Shown piece after piece: positions 7,891 to 16,393 of a DNA stretch of 64,000 bases; positions within the stretch are counted from its first letter, which is position 1; the number at the start of each line of letters is the position of its first letter. The position numbers and the translations under genes were made by a program. The notes beneath the pieces were generated by a model. The model did no database searches. It saw nothing but the letters and a program-made list of their open reading frames with translations, and was not told the origin of the DNA. This stretch comes from JAMXLO01 sp964427005 (GTDB lineage Bacteria > Pseudomonadota > Alphaproteobacteria > Acetobacterales > Acetobacteraceae). The stretch covers positions 3,378 through 67,377 of the forward strand of contig CAYRTL010000012.1 of assembly GCA_964427005.1 (NCBI GenBank), given 5' to 3'.

Positions 7891-8451
7891 CTAGGCGGCC
7901 GCGGTGATGCGGTCCGCCAGTTCACCGAGGGCGCGGCTCATCGCGTCGGCAATCGCCTCGGCTCCCTGGCCATTTGTCGTCGTCTGAATCGCTTCATGCC
8001 GAACACCCCCCGGCTTGTCCGCGCGCTGAAGGCTCCAATCAGCCTCCAACACCACATGGCCCGTCGAATCCGCCATGAACTGCTGCACATTCAACATGAG
8101 AGTGCGCGCTCCTTGCGACGTTGGATCGCCAGGCGCGAGCACGCTCCCGGCAGGCAGACGCTCGCGCAGATCCGCTGTCAGTGCGCGCCGGACCAGTTCA
8201 TCGAGCGGCGCCGCCCAGCGGTCCTGGTCGGAAACATTCACCTGATTGCCCGTCCCGCGCGTCACCAATGCTAGCCGGTCCAGCGTGCTTGGCAGATTGA
8301 CATCGCCTACTTCGAGAGACGCCACGTTGTGCCCCGGCGTGATGGTGTGCTTCGCCGGTGTCTTGTCGAGCGTATAGAAGTGCGTCTTCGGGCTGCTGCC
8401 GCATGCCGGCAACGCGAGAATCAGCAGCAGCACAACCGGATGACGCTTCAT
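7891..8451 (-). CDS. pqiC: PqiC-like outer-membrane lipoprotein (ABC-type transport auxiliary component)
   Basis: A 186-residue lipoprotein. The N terminus is a lipoprotein signal (MKRHPVVLLLILALPACGSS, lipobox LPAC), followed by HFYTLD, the conserved opening of the PqiC/ABC-type auxiliary family, and VGDVNLPSTLDRLALVTR. In E. coli PqiC forms an outer-membrane ring that meets the PqiB needle to move lipids between membranes. The ATG overlaps the pqiB stop (ATGA), completing a pqiA-pqiB-pqiC operon. Confidence 0.9.
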   Translation of the reverse strand: MKRHPVVLLLILALPACGSSPKTHFYTLDKTPAKHTITPGHNVASLEVGDVNLPSTLDRLALVTRGTGNQVNVSDQDRWAAPLDELVRRALTADLRERLPAGSVLAPGDPTSQGARTLMLNVQQFMADSTGHVVLEADWSLQRADKPGGVRHEAIQTTTNGQGAEAIADAMSRALGELADRITAAA

Positions 8452-10115
8452 CCGCTATCAGCCTTTCCGCGCAGCAATGCCTCGGGATGCCGGTCAAGAT
8501 AGTCCGACAACTCCCGCAACGAACGCGCGGCGCGACTCAGCTCATACAGGGCATTGCCAATGCCAGTCGTGCCAGGCCGGTTGCGCACGGATCCGTTGCT
8601 CGCGATAAGGCTCTTCGCGGATGCCAGAGTGGCTTGCGCCTCGTCGGCAACGCCGCGCAGCCGGGTAAGTATTGGGCCAACCTGCTGGCGGGCGGCATTC
8701 GCCACCGCATCCACATTGGCCAGCGTCTGATCCAAATGATGCAGACTCTGTTTCAGCTCGGGCGACTGGCTCAGCTCAGCCAGCTTCTGCGTTGTCTGAT
8801 GCACATCCTCTGCGATCTGATCAATCGGCATGGCATTCAGCTTGGCGCTGATGCCACTGATCGAGGCAATCACGCCGGCAATGTCCGACCCAGGAGCAGT
8901 GGGAATTTCCGGCAAGTCGCCAGTCCCAAGACTTGCCTGCTTGGCGTTCGGCACGAACTCCAGCAGCACTGCATCACTTCCCACCACCGGAACTGTCTTG
9001 CCGATGCGCGCCCGCAGTCCCTGTTCGATCAGATGCCGCAGCAGGGCGTCGGTTTGCGCGCGATCACCGCTTTCCCATTCAGCGCCGTTCGTCTCATGGA
9101 TATGCGTCGGATCAATCGCAATTGTCACGCGTGACGCAAGCCGGCCGGAAGCAGGATCGTATTGTAAAATGCTGTCCTGCACAGAACCGACTTGCTGATT
9201 TGCCAGCCTCACCGGCGCGCCGCTTTCCAGGCCGCCAGCGTCGGATGCATCGAAAGTCACGCGATAGCGCACTGAATGCGACGTCGGCGCGTTCTCCGCC
9301 GCGCTCTTGCTGTCGTACAGCGTGAAGGTCGTCCCTTCCTGCACCGGAGAGCCGTCGTCCGGCGTCTCGAAGGCCACAGCGCCTCCGAACAATGCGGGCA
9401 GTGACTGCATCTGCAAACGCGGTCCAGCATCTGACATATACATCTGCACAGCGCTGGCGTTCCAGAACTGGGTATTGCCATGCACCAGCTTGTCGAACGG
9501 CTCTCGCACAAAAGCGGTGATCGCGAAATGTCGCCCGTCCGGTCGCAGGTGCGTCGATTCAACCTTCCCCACATCCAGATCGCGATAATAAATCGAGGAA
9601 CCGCGTGAAACCGTACCGAGTGTAGTGGCCTGCAGCGTGTAACGGGTGCCTGGTATCGGTTCTTTCATGACAGGCGGTTCCGACAAGCCGTCGTAGTGGT
9701 CCTGTTTCGTCCCTGGATGTGGATCTATGCCGATATACGGTCCGGTGATCACCGCCTTGAGCGAGGACAGATCGCTCATGTCCGGTTGGCGGCCGGCGAT
9801 CCAGAAACGCGTTCCGGGACCCAGATGGCCTGCCATGTCACCGTTCATGCGCAGTGACACGTCCACGTGCTGTAAGTCCTTTTGCAAGGTGACCGACTCC
9901 ACCTCGCCGACTTGCAGGCCTTGGTATTGCACTTTGGTGTCGCTTGGCTTGACGCCGCCGGCCGTGGCGAACGTCACCTGTACCGAAGGACCCCGCTCTG
10001 CGAATTCCCTCACCGTGAGATAACCGACAATCGCCAGAGCGGCTATCGGCACCGCCCAGATCCAACTGGCCCACCGGCTGCGACTTTCAACTGCCTGCGG
10101 AACTTCTTCGTTCAC
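8448..10115 (-). CDS. pqiB: PqiB-like MCE protein (intermembrane lipid transport)
   Basis: A 555-residue inner-membrane-anchored MCE protein, close to the usual PqiB length. After a short cytoplasmic tail, one membrane helix (WIWAVPIAALAIVGYLTV) leads into three successive MCE domains. Their openings are visible as VQVTFATAGGVKPSDTKVQYQGLQVGEV, YTLQATTLGTVSRGSSIYYRDLDVGKV and YRVTFDASDAGGLESGAPVRLANQQVGSV. The C-terminal third is long amphipathic helix, which builds the periplasm-spanning needle. The start is a GTG overlapping the pqiA stop (GTGA); the extra N-terminal residues of the longer frame are pqiA shadow. Confidence 0.92.
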   Translation of the reverse strand: MNEEVPQAVESRSRWASWIWAVPIAALAIVGYLTVREFAERGPSVQVTFATAGGVKPSDTKVQYQGLQVGEVESVTLQKDLQHVDVSLRMNGDMAGHLGPGTRFWIAGRQPDMSDLSSLKAVITGPYIGIDPHPGTKQDHYDGLSEPPVMKEPIPGTRYTLQATTLGTVSRGSSIYYRDLDVGKVESTHLRPDGRHFAITAFVREPFDKLVHGNTQFWNASAVQMYMSDAGPRLQMQSLPALFGGAVAFETPDDGSPVQEGTTFTLYDSKSAAENAPTSHSVRYRVTFDASDAGGLESGAPVRLANQQVGSVQDSILQYDPASGRLASRVTIAIDPTHIHETNGAEWESGDRAQTDALLRHLIEQGLRARIGKTVPVVGSDAVLLEFVPNAKQASLGTGDLPEIPTAPGSDIAGVIASISGISAKLNAMPIDQIAEDVHQTTQKLAELSQSPELKQSLHHLDQTLANVDAVANAARQQVGPILTRLRGVADEAQATLASAKSLIASNGSVRNRPGTTGIGNALYELSRAARSLRELSDYLDRHPEALLRGKADSG

Positions 10116-11311
10116 GCCCGGGCCCTCAGATTGTCCCACATGAGCCGCGGATCGAAGAAGCGCGCTGCTAGCATCGTCAGCACGATGACCGAGAGAAACG
10201 CTGGTGCTCCCGTCCCCGCATGGACGCTGAGCAATGATCCGAACTGCATCAGCGGCAGAAAGATTGCGATAGTGAATACATCGACATTCGACCAGCGGCC
10301 GATCTCGACGATGAACCGATAGATTCGCGTCTTGAGCACGAGGCAGCGCGCGGAATGGCGGCGGACAGACCAGACCAGCCAGGTAAGTCCGCACAGCTTG
10401 AGCAGCGGGATCGCGATGCTGGTGCAGAAGATAAGGATCGCCAGCGGCCACAGGCCCGCCGATAAAAGCTGCTCGATGCCACTGGCGATCGTATGGTCCT
10501 TGGTCTGATTGAGCTGAATCTGCACGCTCATCGGGAAGTAATTGGCAACTGGGTACAGGAGGTAACCTGCCGCCACCAGCGCGGACACTCGCACCAGCGA
10601 AAAAGGCTTACGAGGCTCGAGCAGCGCCGCACATCGCGGACATTGCGTGCGGCGCAATGCGGCCGGTAGAAGGAGGTCACATTCGGTGCAGGCGATCAGC
10701 GGCCCATTCGGTGTCGTGTCCGATGGTCCGATCCTTTCCCAGATCGCCCGTCGATCGAGATTTGCGCGCGTCACCATGGCGAGGATCGCGCAGGTGATGA
10801 AACACCAGCCACCCGGTCCGATGGTGACCGGCAAGTTGGGGGCTACCCGGCTGTAGCCGACGGCCGCACCAATCAGGAAGACATCTGGCATGGCCCAGAG
10901 GTCGAGACGCTCGGACCAGCGAAACATACGCCCAGTCCATGCCGTCCGTAGCCTCAGCCGTATGGCGCCCAATGCCGCGGACAACAGGCCAAAGCGAACG
11001 AACGGCAGCACGATTCCTTGCAAGCCAGCCACGACGGCGAGCAGCACCCAGCCTTCCTGCGCCATGCCCAGGACGCCGGAACCCAGGCGGCTCGACCGCT
11101 CCACCCCGGCAATCGAGACCTGGAGCAGCGTCATGAGATTTGCCGGAAACAGCAGCAGCAGCGTCGCCAACGACAAAGCCAATGCGCGGTCGACGCTATT
11201 GCTCCGGACGCGTTCCAGCGTGTTGCGGCAGCGACAGCAGACGATCCGATTTCCGCGCCGAATCACCGGCGCTGTCTGAGCTGTCCCGCAGTCCGGGCAG
11301 GCAATGATCAT
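10112..11311 (-). CDS. pqiA: PqiA-like inner-membrane protein (two PqiA domains)
   Basis: A 399-residue polytopic protein made of two similar halves, each opening with a rubredoxin-like zinc motif: CPDCGTAQ...CCRCRNTL near the N terminus and CTECDLLLP...CPRCAALL near the middle, each followed by four hydrophobic segments. This is the PqiA/YebS architecture, the inner-membrane partner of the PqiB needle. I start at the ATG of MIIACPDCG. An in-frame GTG at 11344 and a TTG with GGAGGG before it are alternatives that add 4 to 11 residues. It leads the pqiABC operon and is divergent from the small ORF at 11455. Confidence 0.9.
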   Translation of the reverse strand: MIIACPDCGTAQTAPVIRRGNRIVCCRCRNTLERVRSNSVDRALALSLATLLLLFPANLMTLLQVSIAGVERSSRLGSGVLGMAQEGWVLLAVVAGLQGIVLPFVRFGLLSAALGAIRLRLRTAWTGRMFRWSERLDLWAMPDVFLIGAAVGYSRVAPNLPVTIGPGGWCFITCAILAMVTRANLDRRAIWERIGPSDTTPNGPLIACTECDLLLPAALRRTQCPRCAALLEPRKPFSLVRVSALVAAGYLLYPVANYFPMSVQIQLNQTKDHTIASGIEQLLSAGLWPLAILIFCTSIAIPLLKLCGLTWLVWSVRRHSARCLVLKTRIYRFIVEIGRWSNVDVFTIAIFLPLMQFGSLLSVHAGTGAPAFLSVIVLTMLAARFFDPRLMWDNLRARA

Positions 11312-11454
11312 GGGTCGCTTCTGCAACGCCACCCTCCGCTGCACGGTTGCTGTCAGAAGAACGGGTGCAGGCTGTCAACTCTTCCGGCGTGACGGCACGG
11401 GTTTCGCAGCTTGCGGTTACGTCTGGTGCGGGCTCGAACGAGGAGATTTGGTTT

Positions 11455-11607
11455 ATGACAAAGGACGAGGGCAAGCAGCCTGCCCAGGTTCCAGGCGACG
11501 CGGAATCACCCCCACAGGGCAAGACAGATCGCACTGTCCAGGAAGCGATCCGCCACAGCGACAAAACCGAGCCGATCCCCAGCGCGGAAAAGCAGCCAGC
11601 GCGGTAA
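11455..11607 (+). CDS. Small hydrophilic protein of unknown function
   Basis: A 50-residue open frame with a good ribosome site (GAGGAGATTTGGTTT before ATG). It is strongly charged, rich in Lys, Glu, Pro and Gln, with no hydrophobic segment, and looks disordered. It ends 12 bp before the GTG of the AI-2E family gene, so the two could be co-transcribed. I recognise no family. The strong ribosome site and spacing are the only support. Confidence 0.45.
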   Translation: MTKDEGKQPAQVPGDAESPPQGKTDRTVQEAIRHSDKTEPIPSAEKQPAR

Positions 11608-11619
11608 GCCCTCAGTACG

Positions 11620-12675
11620 GTGCGCTACAGCCCAGATGGCACCCAGTGTGCCGCTGCCGATATCGCCGGAACGATCCGATGGATCGCAATCCTGGCCGCA
11701 CTGGCGCTGATCGTCTGGGCGCTGTCCAATATCGTATTGCTGATCTTCCTGGCCGCCTTGATCGCGGTCATGTTGCGAGGCGTCGCTGATTGGGCCTCGC
11801 AGCGCACGGGAGCACCGCAGGGTGCGATGCTTGCGGTGGTAACGGTTCTACTGGCCGCGCTCCTGATCGGTTTCCTTTACTACATCGGTCCGAGACTCGC
11901 ATCTGAGTCTCAGGCGCTGTGGGACCAGCTTCGTCACGGAATCGATCACCTGCGCGATACGTATGAGAACACTCAGTGGGGCCAGGCGATCTTCCAGCGC
12001 CTTTCGCCGCCTCAGGGGATGCAGGATCACATTATCAGTTACGCCGGCACCGTTGCATCCTCCGCGATTGGCGGCGTGACGACTGGGTTCATCCTTATCG
12101 TCACCGCCCTCTATTTCGCGATCTCGCCCGATCTTTACATCGGCGGCATCGTTCGGTTGTTTCCCCTCTCGTATCGTCCGCGATCACGGCAAGTGCTGCA
12201 CGAGATCGGAAGGACGCTCCGTCGCTGGTCGCTGGGTCAATTGATCGACATGTGCGTCGTGGGCGTGCTGGTCGGCATCGGCCTGAGTCTTCTCGGCGTA
12301 CCCTTGGCGCTTGCCCTGGGCGTGCTTGCAGGGCTGCTGACATTCATTCCGTATTTCGGGGCCATCGCCTCCGCGGTGCCGGCTGTACTCGTCGCCTTGG
12401 CTGTCAGTTGGCAGGCGGCGCTCTGGGTGGTGGTGATATTCCTGATCTGTCACACCATCGAGGGATATCTCATCGGGCCGATCGTGCAGCGGAATACAGC
12501 CGACCTGCCGCCCGCCCTGACCATATTGTCAATGACCGTTCTGGGCACGCTGTCCGGTCCCGTGGGGGTGATCCTCGGCGCGCCTGTCGCCGCCGCACTG
12601 CTCGTGCTCGTTCGGGAAGCCTACGTTCGTGATGTACTCGGCGACGCCGAACTGCCGCCGACTGAACCGAACTGA
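11620..12675 (+). CDS. AI-2E family (PerM/TqsA-like) membrane protein
   Basis: A 351-residue polytopic protein. After two N-terminal helices (WIAILAALALIVWALSNIVLL and LIFLAALIAVMLRGVADW) comes a helix, then a soluble amphipathic stretch, then the family hallmark block GVPLALALGVLAGLLTFIPYFGAIASAVPAVLVAL and EGYLIGPIVQRNTADLPPALTI. Members export autoinducer-2 or serve as Na+/H+ antiporters; which applies here is not visible. The start is GTG. The gene ends 3 bp from the convergent hldE-like gene. Confidence 0.87.
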   Translation: MRYSPDGTQCAAADIAGTIRWIAILAALALIVWALSNIVLLIFLAALIAVMLRGVADWASQRTGAPQGAMLAVVTVLLAALLIGFLYYIGPRLASESQALWDQLRHGIDHLRDTYENTQWGQAIFQRLSPPQGMQDHIISYAGTVASSAIGGVTTGFILIVTALYFAISPDLYIGGIVRLFPLSYRPRSRQVLHEIGRTLRRWSLGQLIDMCVVGVLVGIGLSLLGVPLALALGVLAGLLTFIPYFGAIASAVPAVLVALAVSWQAALWVVVIFLICHTIEGYLIGPIVQRNTADLPPALTILSMTVLGTLSGPVGVILGAPVAAALLVLVREAYVRDVLGDAELPPTEPN

Positions 12676-12678
12676 CGA

Positions 12679-13995
12679 TCAGGGACTATCCCGCACAACC
12701 AGATCAGGCCGCAGCTCAGCAAGCAGCGCATCCGGTGAGTCCTCGGCTAGCGAAGTGACGAGGTCCACGCTCGCGAGACTGGCTAACATCGCTGCGCGCG
12801 CTGCCTCAGGTTGGGTGCCACCCGTGACCGGCTTAAGCGCTACCACGAGCCGATCGCAGGCCTCCCGCGTTTCCTCGAGCCGGTGCAGGTCCTCAGGCGA
12901 TAGGGGATCGAAGCGGCCGTCGATGAAGCCGACGCGCCAGCCACGATGGTGCCAGCGCTGCACGTGCTCCACCGCGGCGTCCCGCAAGACGATTTTCCGC
13001 AGAGCGCCACCCTGAGGCGACAATGCCGCAAGCAGGTCCGCTTCGCGTGCGACAGCGGTTCCCACCTTCCCGACCACGATGCCGGCGGCGATATTGGCGA
13101 GCCGCACGGCAACCGGCAGTTCCAGCCGCGCGGCAATGCCGGCAGCGAGCGTCGCCACCGCTGTGTCGCCAGCACCGGCGACGTCATAGACCTCGGCGGC
13201 TTCGGCAGGAAAATGCGAAGCGCCCGAATCATCGAGCAAGGTCATGCCATCATTGCCGCGCGTCACCACGACTGCGCTGAAGCCGTGCCGTTGGCGCAAG
13301 GCGGTGGCAGCCGAGATAATCGCAGCCTCACTGTCCACGCGCATGCCGGTGGCCTCGGCCAGGTCGGTGCGGTTCGGCACGATAATGTCGGCGCCGGCAT
13401 AGCGTGCGTAGTCGGGCCCCTTCGGATCAACGATGATTGGCCGGCCTGCTTCACGCGCCGCCGCGATCAGTTGCGGTGGCACTTCGCCGGCGAACAGGCC
13501 CTTGCGATAATCCGACAGCACGGTGACTGAGGTCGCCGCCATCGCATCGCGCGCGATGCGCACCAGCCGCTCTGCAAGCCTGGGATGGATCGGTGACGTT
13601 TCCTCTCTGTCGGCGCGCAGTAACTGCTGTCCGGCGGACAGGTAGCGCGTCTTCAGAGTTGTCGTGCGCCCACCCTGCACCAGCAGCCAAGGTTCGATAT
13701 TTGGCTGGCCGCCAATCAATCCAGTCAGGTCCGAGCCAGCCTGATCGTCCCCCACGATCGAAATGAAAGCCACGGCCGCGCCGAGTGCCGTCAGGTTCCG
13801 TACCACGTTTCCGGCGCCGCCAGGCATTGCCAGTTCGCGTTCGATAGAGAGGATGGGGACGGGCGCTTCAGGGCTGATTCGCTCGACCTGCCCGTACACG
13901 TAGCGGTCAAGCATCACGTCCCCGACGACGAGCACGCTGGTACGGCCAAGTAGACGTACCGCAGCCGCCAGTTCGCCGGTCTCACTCTGGTCCAT
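12679..13995 (-). CDS. HldE-like heptose-7-phosphate kinase with degenerate, truncated nucleotidyltransferase domain
   Basis: A 438-residue protein whose first 320 residues are a complete ribokinase-fold kinase of the HldE/RfaE type, which phosphorylates D-glycero-beta-D-manno-heptose 7-phosphate for ADP-heptose synthesis. Visible features are VVGDVMLDRYVYGQVERISPEAPVP, MPGGAGNVVRNL, the anion hole and base VAGAGDTAV (Asp277). From about residue 350 a nucleotidyltransferase domain follows, but its signature is broken. The expected GCFDxLHxGH reads GRFDPLSPED at 360-369, so both catalytic His residues are missing. The protein stops after ELRPDLVVRDSP, tens of residues before the usual end. The adenylyltransferase step is therefore probably lost or supplied elsewhere. 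It is convergent with the AI-2E gene and upstream of nothing obviously LPS-related. Confidence 0.85.
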   Translation of the reverse strand: MDQSETGELAAAVRLLGRTSVLVVGDVMLDRYVYGQVERISPEAPVPILSIERELAMPGGAGNVVRNLTALGAAVAFISIVGDDQAGSDLTGLIGGQPNIEPWLLVQGGRTTTLKTRYLSAGQQLLRADREETSPIHPRLAERLVRIARDAMAATSVTVLSDYRKGLFAGEVPPQLIAAAREAGRPIIVDPKGPDYARYAGADIIVPNRTDLAEATGMRVDSEAAIISAATALRQRHGFSAVVVTRGNDGMTLLDDSGASHFPAEAAEVYDVAGAGDTAVATLAAGIAARLELPVAVRLANIAAGIVVGKVGTAVAREADLLAALSPQGGALRKIVLRDAAVEHVQRWHHRGWRVGFIDGRFDPLSPEDLHRLEETREACDRLVVALKPVTGGTQPEAARAAMLASLASVDLVTSLAEDSPDALLAELRPDLVVRDSP

Positions 13996-14039
13996 CAGTA
14001 CGCCCTAGCCTGCCCGTCGAAGCCGCGCAAGGAAGCTCG

Positions 14040-14756
14040 TTACGCAAAAAGGAAACCGAGCCGATCCTCCTCCAGCACGGCACAGGTGAGCATGCCACCC
14101 ATCACCGCGCCAGTATCGATGCCGATACGGTTCTGCCGAATAACAGGCTCTTGCCGAGGCGTGTGGCCGTGCACCACGACAAGGCCGAAGGGCTCATTGG
14201 AGGACAGGAAAGGCTCACGTATCCAGATCAGATCGTGCCTTGTCTGCCGTTCGAGCGGGACGCCTGGACGTACGCCGGCGTGGACAAACAGATACCCGCC
14301 AACTTGGTGGCGCACGGCCAGATCGCGCAAGAAAATCAGGTGCCATTTAGGCATATAGCCAGGCCATTCCTTCGGCTGTGCCGAACGCGGCACTCCCCAG
14401 CTCAGCAGCGAGTCTCCGCCGCCGTTCGCCAGCCAAAGCTCGGTCGCTTCCGTCTCGCCTGTCGCCAGCGCCGCAAGCATCATCTGCTCGTGATTGCCCA
14501 TCAGGTTGACCATCGGCATTTTGGGTAATGCGCTTCCCTCCGCCAGTCGCGCCACTACGCCGGCACTGTCCGGTCCACGGTCCACATAATCCCCGAGGTG
14601 AACCAATACAGGGGCACGAATCGGGCGGGTTTTCAGATCTTCGGTAATCAGCTCGTGCATTGTGGCCAGGCGATCGAGGCAGCCATGCACGTCGCCAATG
14701 GCGTAGACCCGCTGGCCGGATGGCACACTGCCGGGAGCCGGGATGAAATCGATCAT
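14040..14756 (-). CDS. PP-type metallophosphatase (serine/threonine phosphatase or ApaH-like)
   Basis: A 238-residue calcineurin-like phosphoesterase. The metal ligands appear in order as YAIGDVHGCLDRL (GDVHG), VHLGDYVDRGPDS (GDYVDRG), NLMGNHEQMM (GNHE), and FVHAGVRPG with VVHGHTPR near the C terminus. The GDVHG/GDYVDRG/GNHE set is that of the lambda-phosphatase/PrpA group, which acts on phosphoproteins or dinucleoside polyphosphates. The start at 14756 is the first ATG before MIDFIPAPG; a TTG 10 codons upstream also exists. It is divergent from the ABC-2 exporter genes with only about 20 bp between starts. Confidence 0.87.
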   Translation of the reverse strand: MIDFIPAPGSVPSGQRVYAIGDVHGCLDRLATMHELITEDLKTRPIRAPVLVHLGDYVDRGPDSAGVVARLAEGSALPKMPMVNLMGNHEQMMLAALATGETEATELWLANGGGDSLLSWGVPRSAQPKEWPGYMPKWHLIFLRDLAVRHQVGGYLFVHAGVRPGVPLERQTRHDLIWIREPFLSSNEPFGLVVVHGHTPRQEPVIRQNRIGIDTGAVMGGMLTCAVLEEDRLGFLFA

Positions 14757-14777
14757 GGATGCACAACCTAGGCGGCC

Positions 14778-15593
14778 ATGCCCCAAACGCCAATTCCTCG
14801 CCCGCCCACTCCACTTGGCGGCGTGATGCGCCCGGCCTATGCCCCCGGCATGGATGCGATCCGGGTACGCAACCTGACCAAACGCTATGGCGACACGCTC
14901 GCGGTGGACGGGATCGATTTCACCGTGCCGCTTGGCGCGACCGTTGGTCTGCTGGGCGGCAATGGAGCCGGCAAGACCACGACCATCGCAATGCTGCTAG
15001 GTCTGCTCATCCCAACCGCCGGCACGATTGAGGTGCTCGGACACGACATGGCACGTGACCGGTTCGACGCGCTGGCCCGGATGAATTTTTCATCGCCCTA
15101 TGTGTCGCTGCCACAGCGCCTGTCGGTCGCGGAGAACCTGCGGGTGTATGGCCATCTCTACGATGTTGCGCACTTGGAACGCCGGATCGGCGAGCTGGCT
15201 GTGGAACTCGACCTGCTCGATCTGCTCGATCGCCCGGCCGGAAAGCTGTCCGCGGGCCAGAAGACCCGTGTCGCGCTCGCAAAGGCGCTGATCAACCGCC
15301 CCGAACTGCTGTTGCTGGACGAACCGACCGCCAGCCTGGACCCGGACACGGGCGATTGGGTCCGCACCTGGCTGGAACGCTATCGGGACGAGAGTGGCTG
15401 CACGATCCTGCTCGCCTCGCACAACATGGCGGAGGTGGAGCGGCTGTGCTCTTACGTCCTGATGCTGAAGAAAGGCCGGATAGTTGACCATGGCAGCCCG
15501 CAGGAGCTGCTGGACCGCTACGGTCGCGAGGACATGGAAGAGGTCTTCCTGGACATCGCCCGAAACCGCCGGCACGCGGCAACGCCGGCATGA
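14778..15593 (+). CDS. ABC-2 type exporter, ATP-binding subunit
   Basis: A 271-residue ABC ATPase. Walker A is GGNGAGKTT at about 60-68, the signature is LSAGQ (157-161) rather than LSGGQ, Walker B is LLLLDEPTASLD at 177-188, and the switch His is in LLASHNMAEV. The Q-loop region reads NFSSPYVSLPQRLSV. The subfamily is that of drug, polysaccharide or Nod-factor exporters. Alternative starts at 14826 and 14850 would remove a proline-rich N-terminal tail; the core begins at IRVRNLTKRYG, so the real start may be either. The stop overlaps the permease start (ATGA). Confidence 0.88.
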   Translation: MPQTPIPRPPTPLGGVMRPAYAPGMDAIRVRNLTKRYGDTLAVDGIDFTVPLGATVGLLGGNGAGKTTTIAMLLGLLIPTAGTIEVLGHDMARDRFDALARMNFSSPYVSLPQRLSVAENLRVYGHLYDVAHLERRIGELAVELDLLDLLDRPAGKLSAGQKTRVALAKALINRPELLLLDEPTASLDPDTGDWVRTWLERYRDESGCTILLASHNMAEVERLCSYVLMLKKGRIVDHGSPQELLDRYGREDMEEVFLDIARNRRHAATPA

Positions 15594-16393
15594 CAAGAAC
15601 CGCTGCCCGCCGGATTTGGGGCCTGATGTACCGACACCTGGCCCTCTACCGCCGCTCCTGGCCGCGGCTGCTGGAGCTGGCCTACTGGCCGGTGCTGCAG
15701 ATGTGCATCTGGGGCTTCACCGCAAGCTTCCTGGCCAGCCGCATCGGCAGCCCGGCTGTGCTGGCCGGCGCCACTCTGCTGGGGGGCGTGCTGCTCTGGG
15801 AGGTGGCGCTGCGCAGCCAGATGGGCGTCGCGATCAGCTTCCTGGAGGAGATGTGGTCGCGCAACCTGGGCCATGTCTTTGTCAGCCCGATTCGGCCGTG
15901 GGAGCTGGTCACGGCACTCATCATGATGTCAGTGATACGCATGCTGATGGGCGTTCTGCCGGCCATATTGGTCGCTTGGCTGCTCTACGCGTTCAACCTG
16001 TTCTCGCTCGGGCCAATCGTGGTGCTGTTCTTCATAAACCTGATGATCATGGGATGGGCCGTGGCACTCGGCGTCGTTTCTCTGATTCTGCGGCACGGGG
16101 CGGGAGCCGAAGCTCTGGCCTGGTCGGTGCTGTTCGGCCTGACGCCATTTTCCGCAGTGTTCTATCCCGTGTCGGTGCTTCCCGCCGCCCTGCAGCCCAT
16201 CGCGCTGGCACTGCCCTCGGCGCATGTCTTTGAGGGTATGCGGGCCGTCGTGATGAATGGCGTGATCCGCTGGGATCATCTGATCGCCGCTTTCGCGCTG
16301 AATGCCGTATGGCTCGCCGGGGCAGGGCTGTTGTTCGCGCAGCAGTTCCGCCAAGCGCGGCTGCGCGGAGCGTTGCTGAGCATCGGCGAATGA
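15590..16393 (+). CDS. ABC-2 type exporter, membrane subunit
   Basis: A 267-residue permease with about six hydrophobic segments, of the ABC-2 (NodJ/DrrB-like) class. A short amphipathic N terminus (RRIWGLMYRHLALYRRSWPRLLEL) precedes helix 1. The last cytosolic region contains the conserved LTPFSAVFYPVSVLPAALQPIALALPSAHVFEGMR, typical of the family. It overlaps the ATPase by 4 bp and the following phosphatase by 4 bp, so the three are one operon. The exported molecule is unknown. Confidence 0.87.
   Translation: MTRTAARRIWGLMYRHLALYRRSWPRLLELAYWPVLQMCIWGFTASFLASRIGSPAVLAGATLLGGVLLWEVALRSQMGVAISFLEEMWSRNLGHVFVSPIRPWELVTALIMMSVIRMLMGVLPAILVAWLLYAFNLFSLGPIVVLFFINLMIMGWAVALGVVSLILRHGAGAEALAWSVLFGLTPFSAVFYPVSVLPAALQPIALALPSAHVFEGMRAVVMNGVIRWDHLIAAFALNAVWLAGAGLLFAQQFRQARLRGALLSIGE

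Noticed and set aside
14778..16393. The exporter ATPase as partner for the importer at 20-24 kb
   Set aside because: It is coupled to an ABC-2 exporter permease and is of the exporter class, not the MalK/UgpC class.
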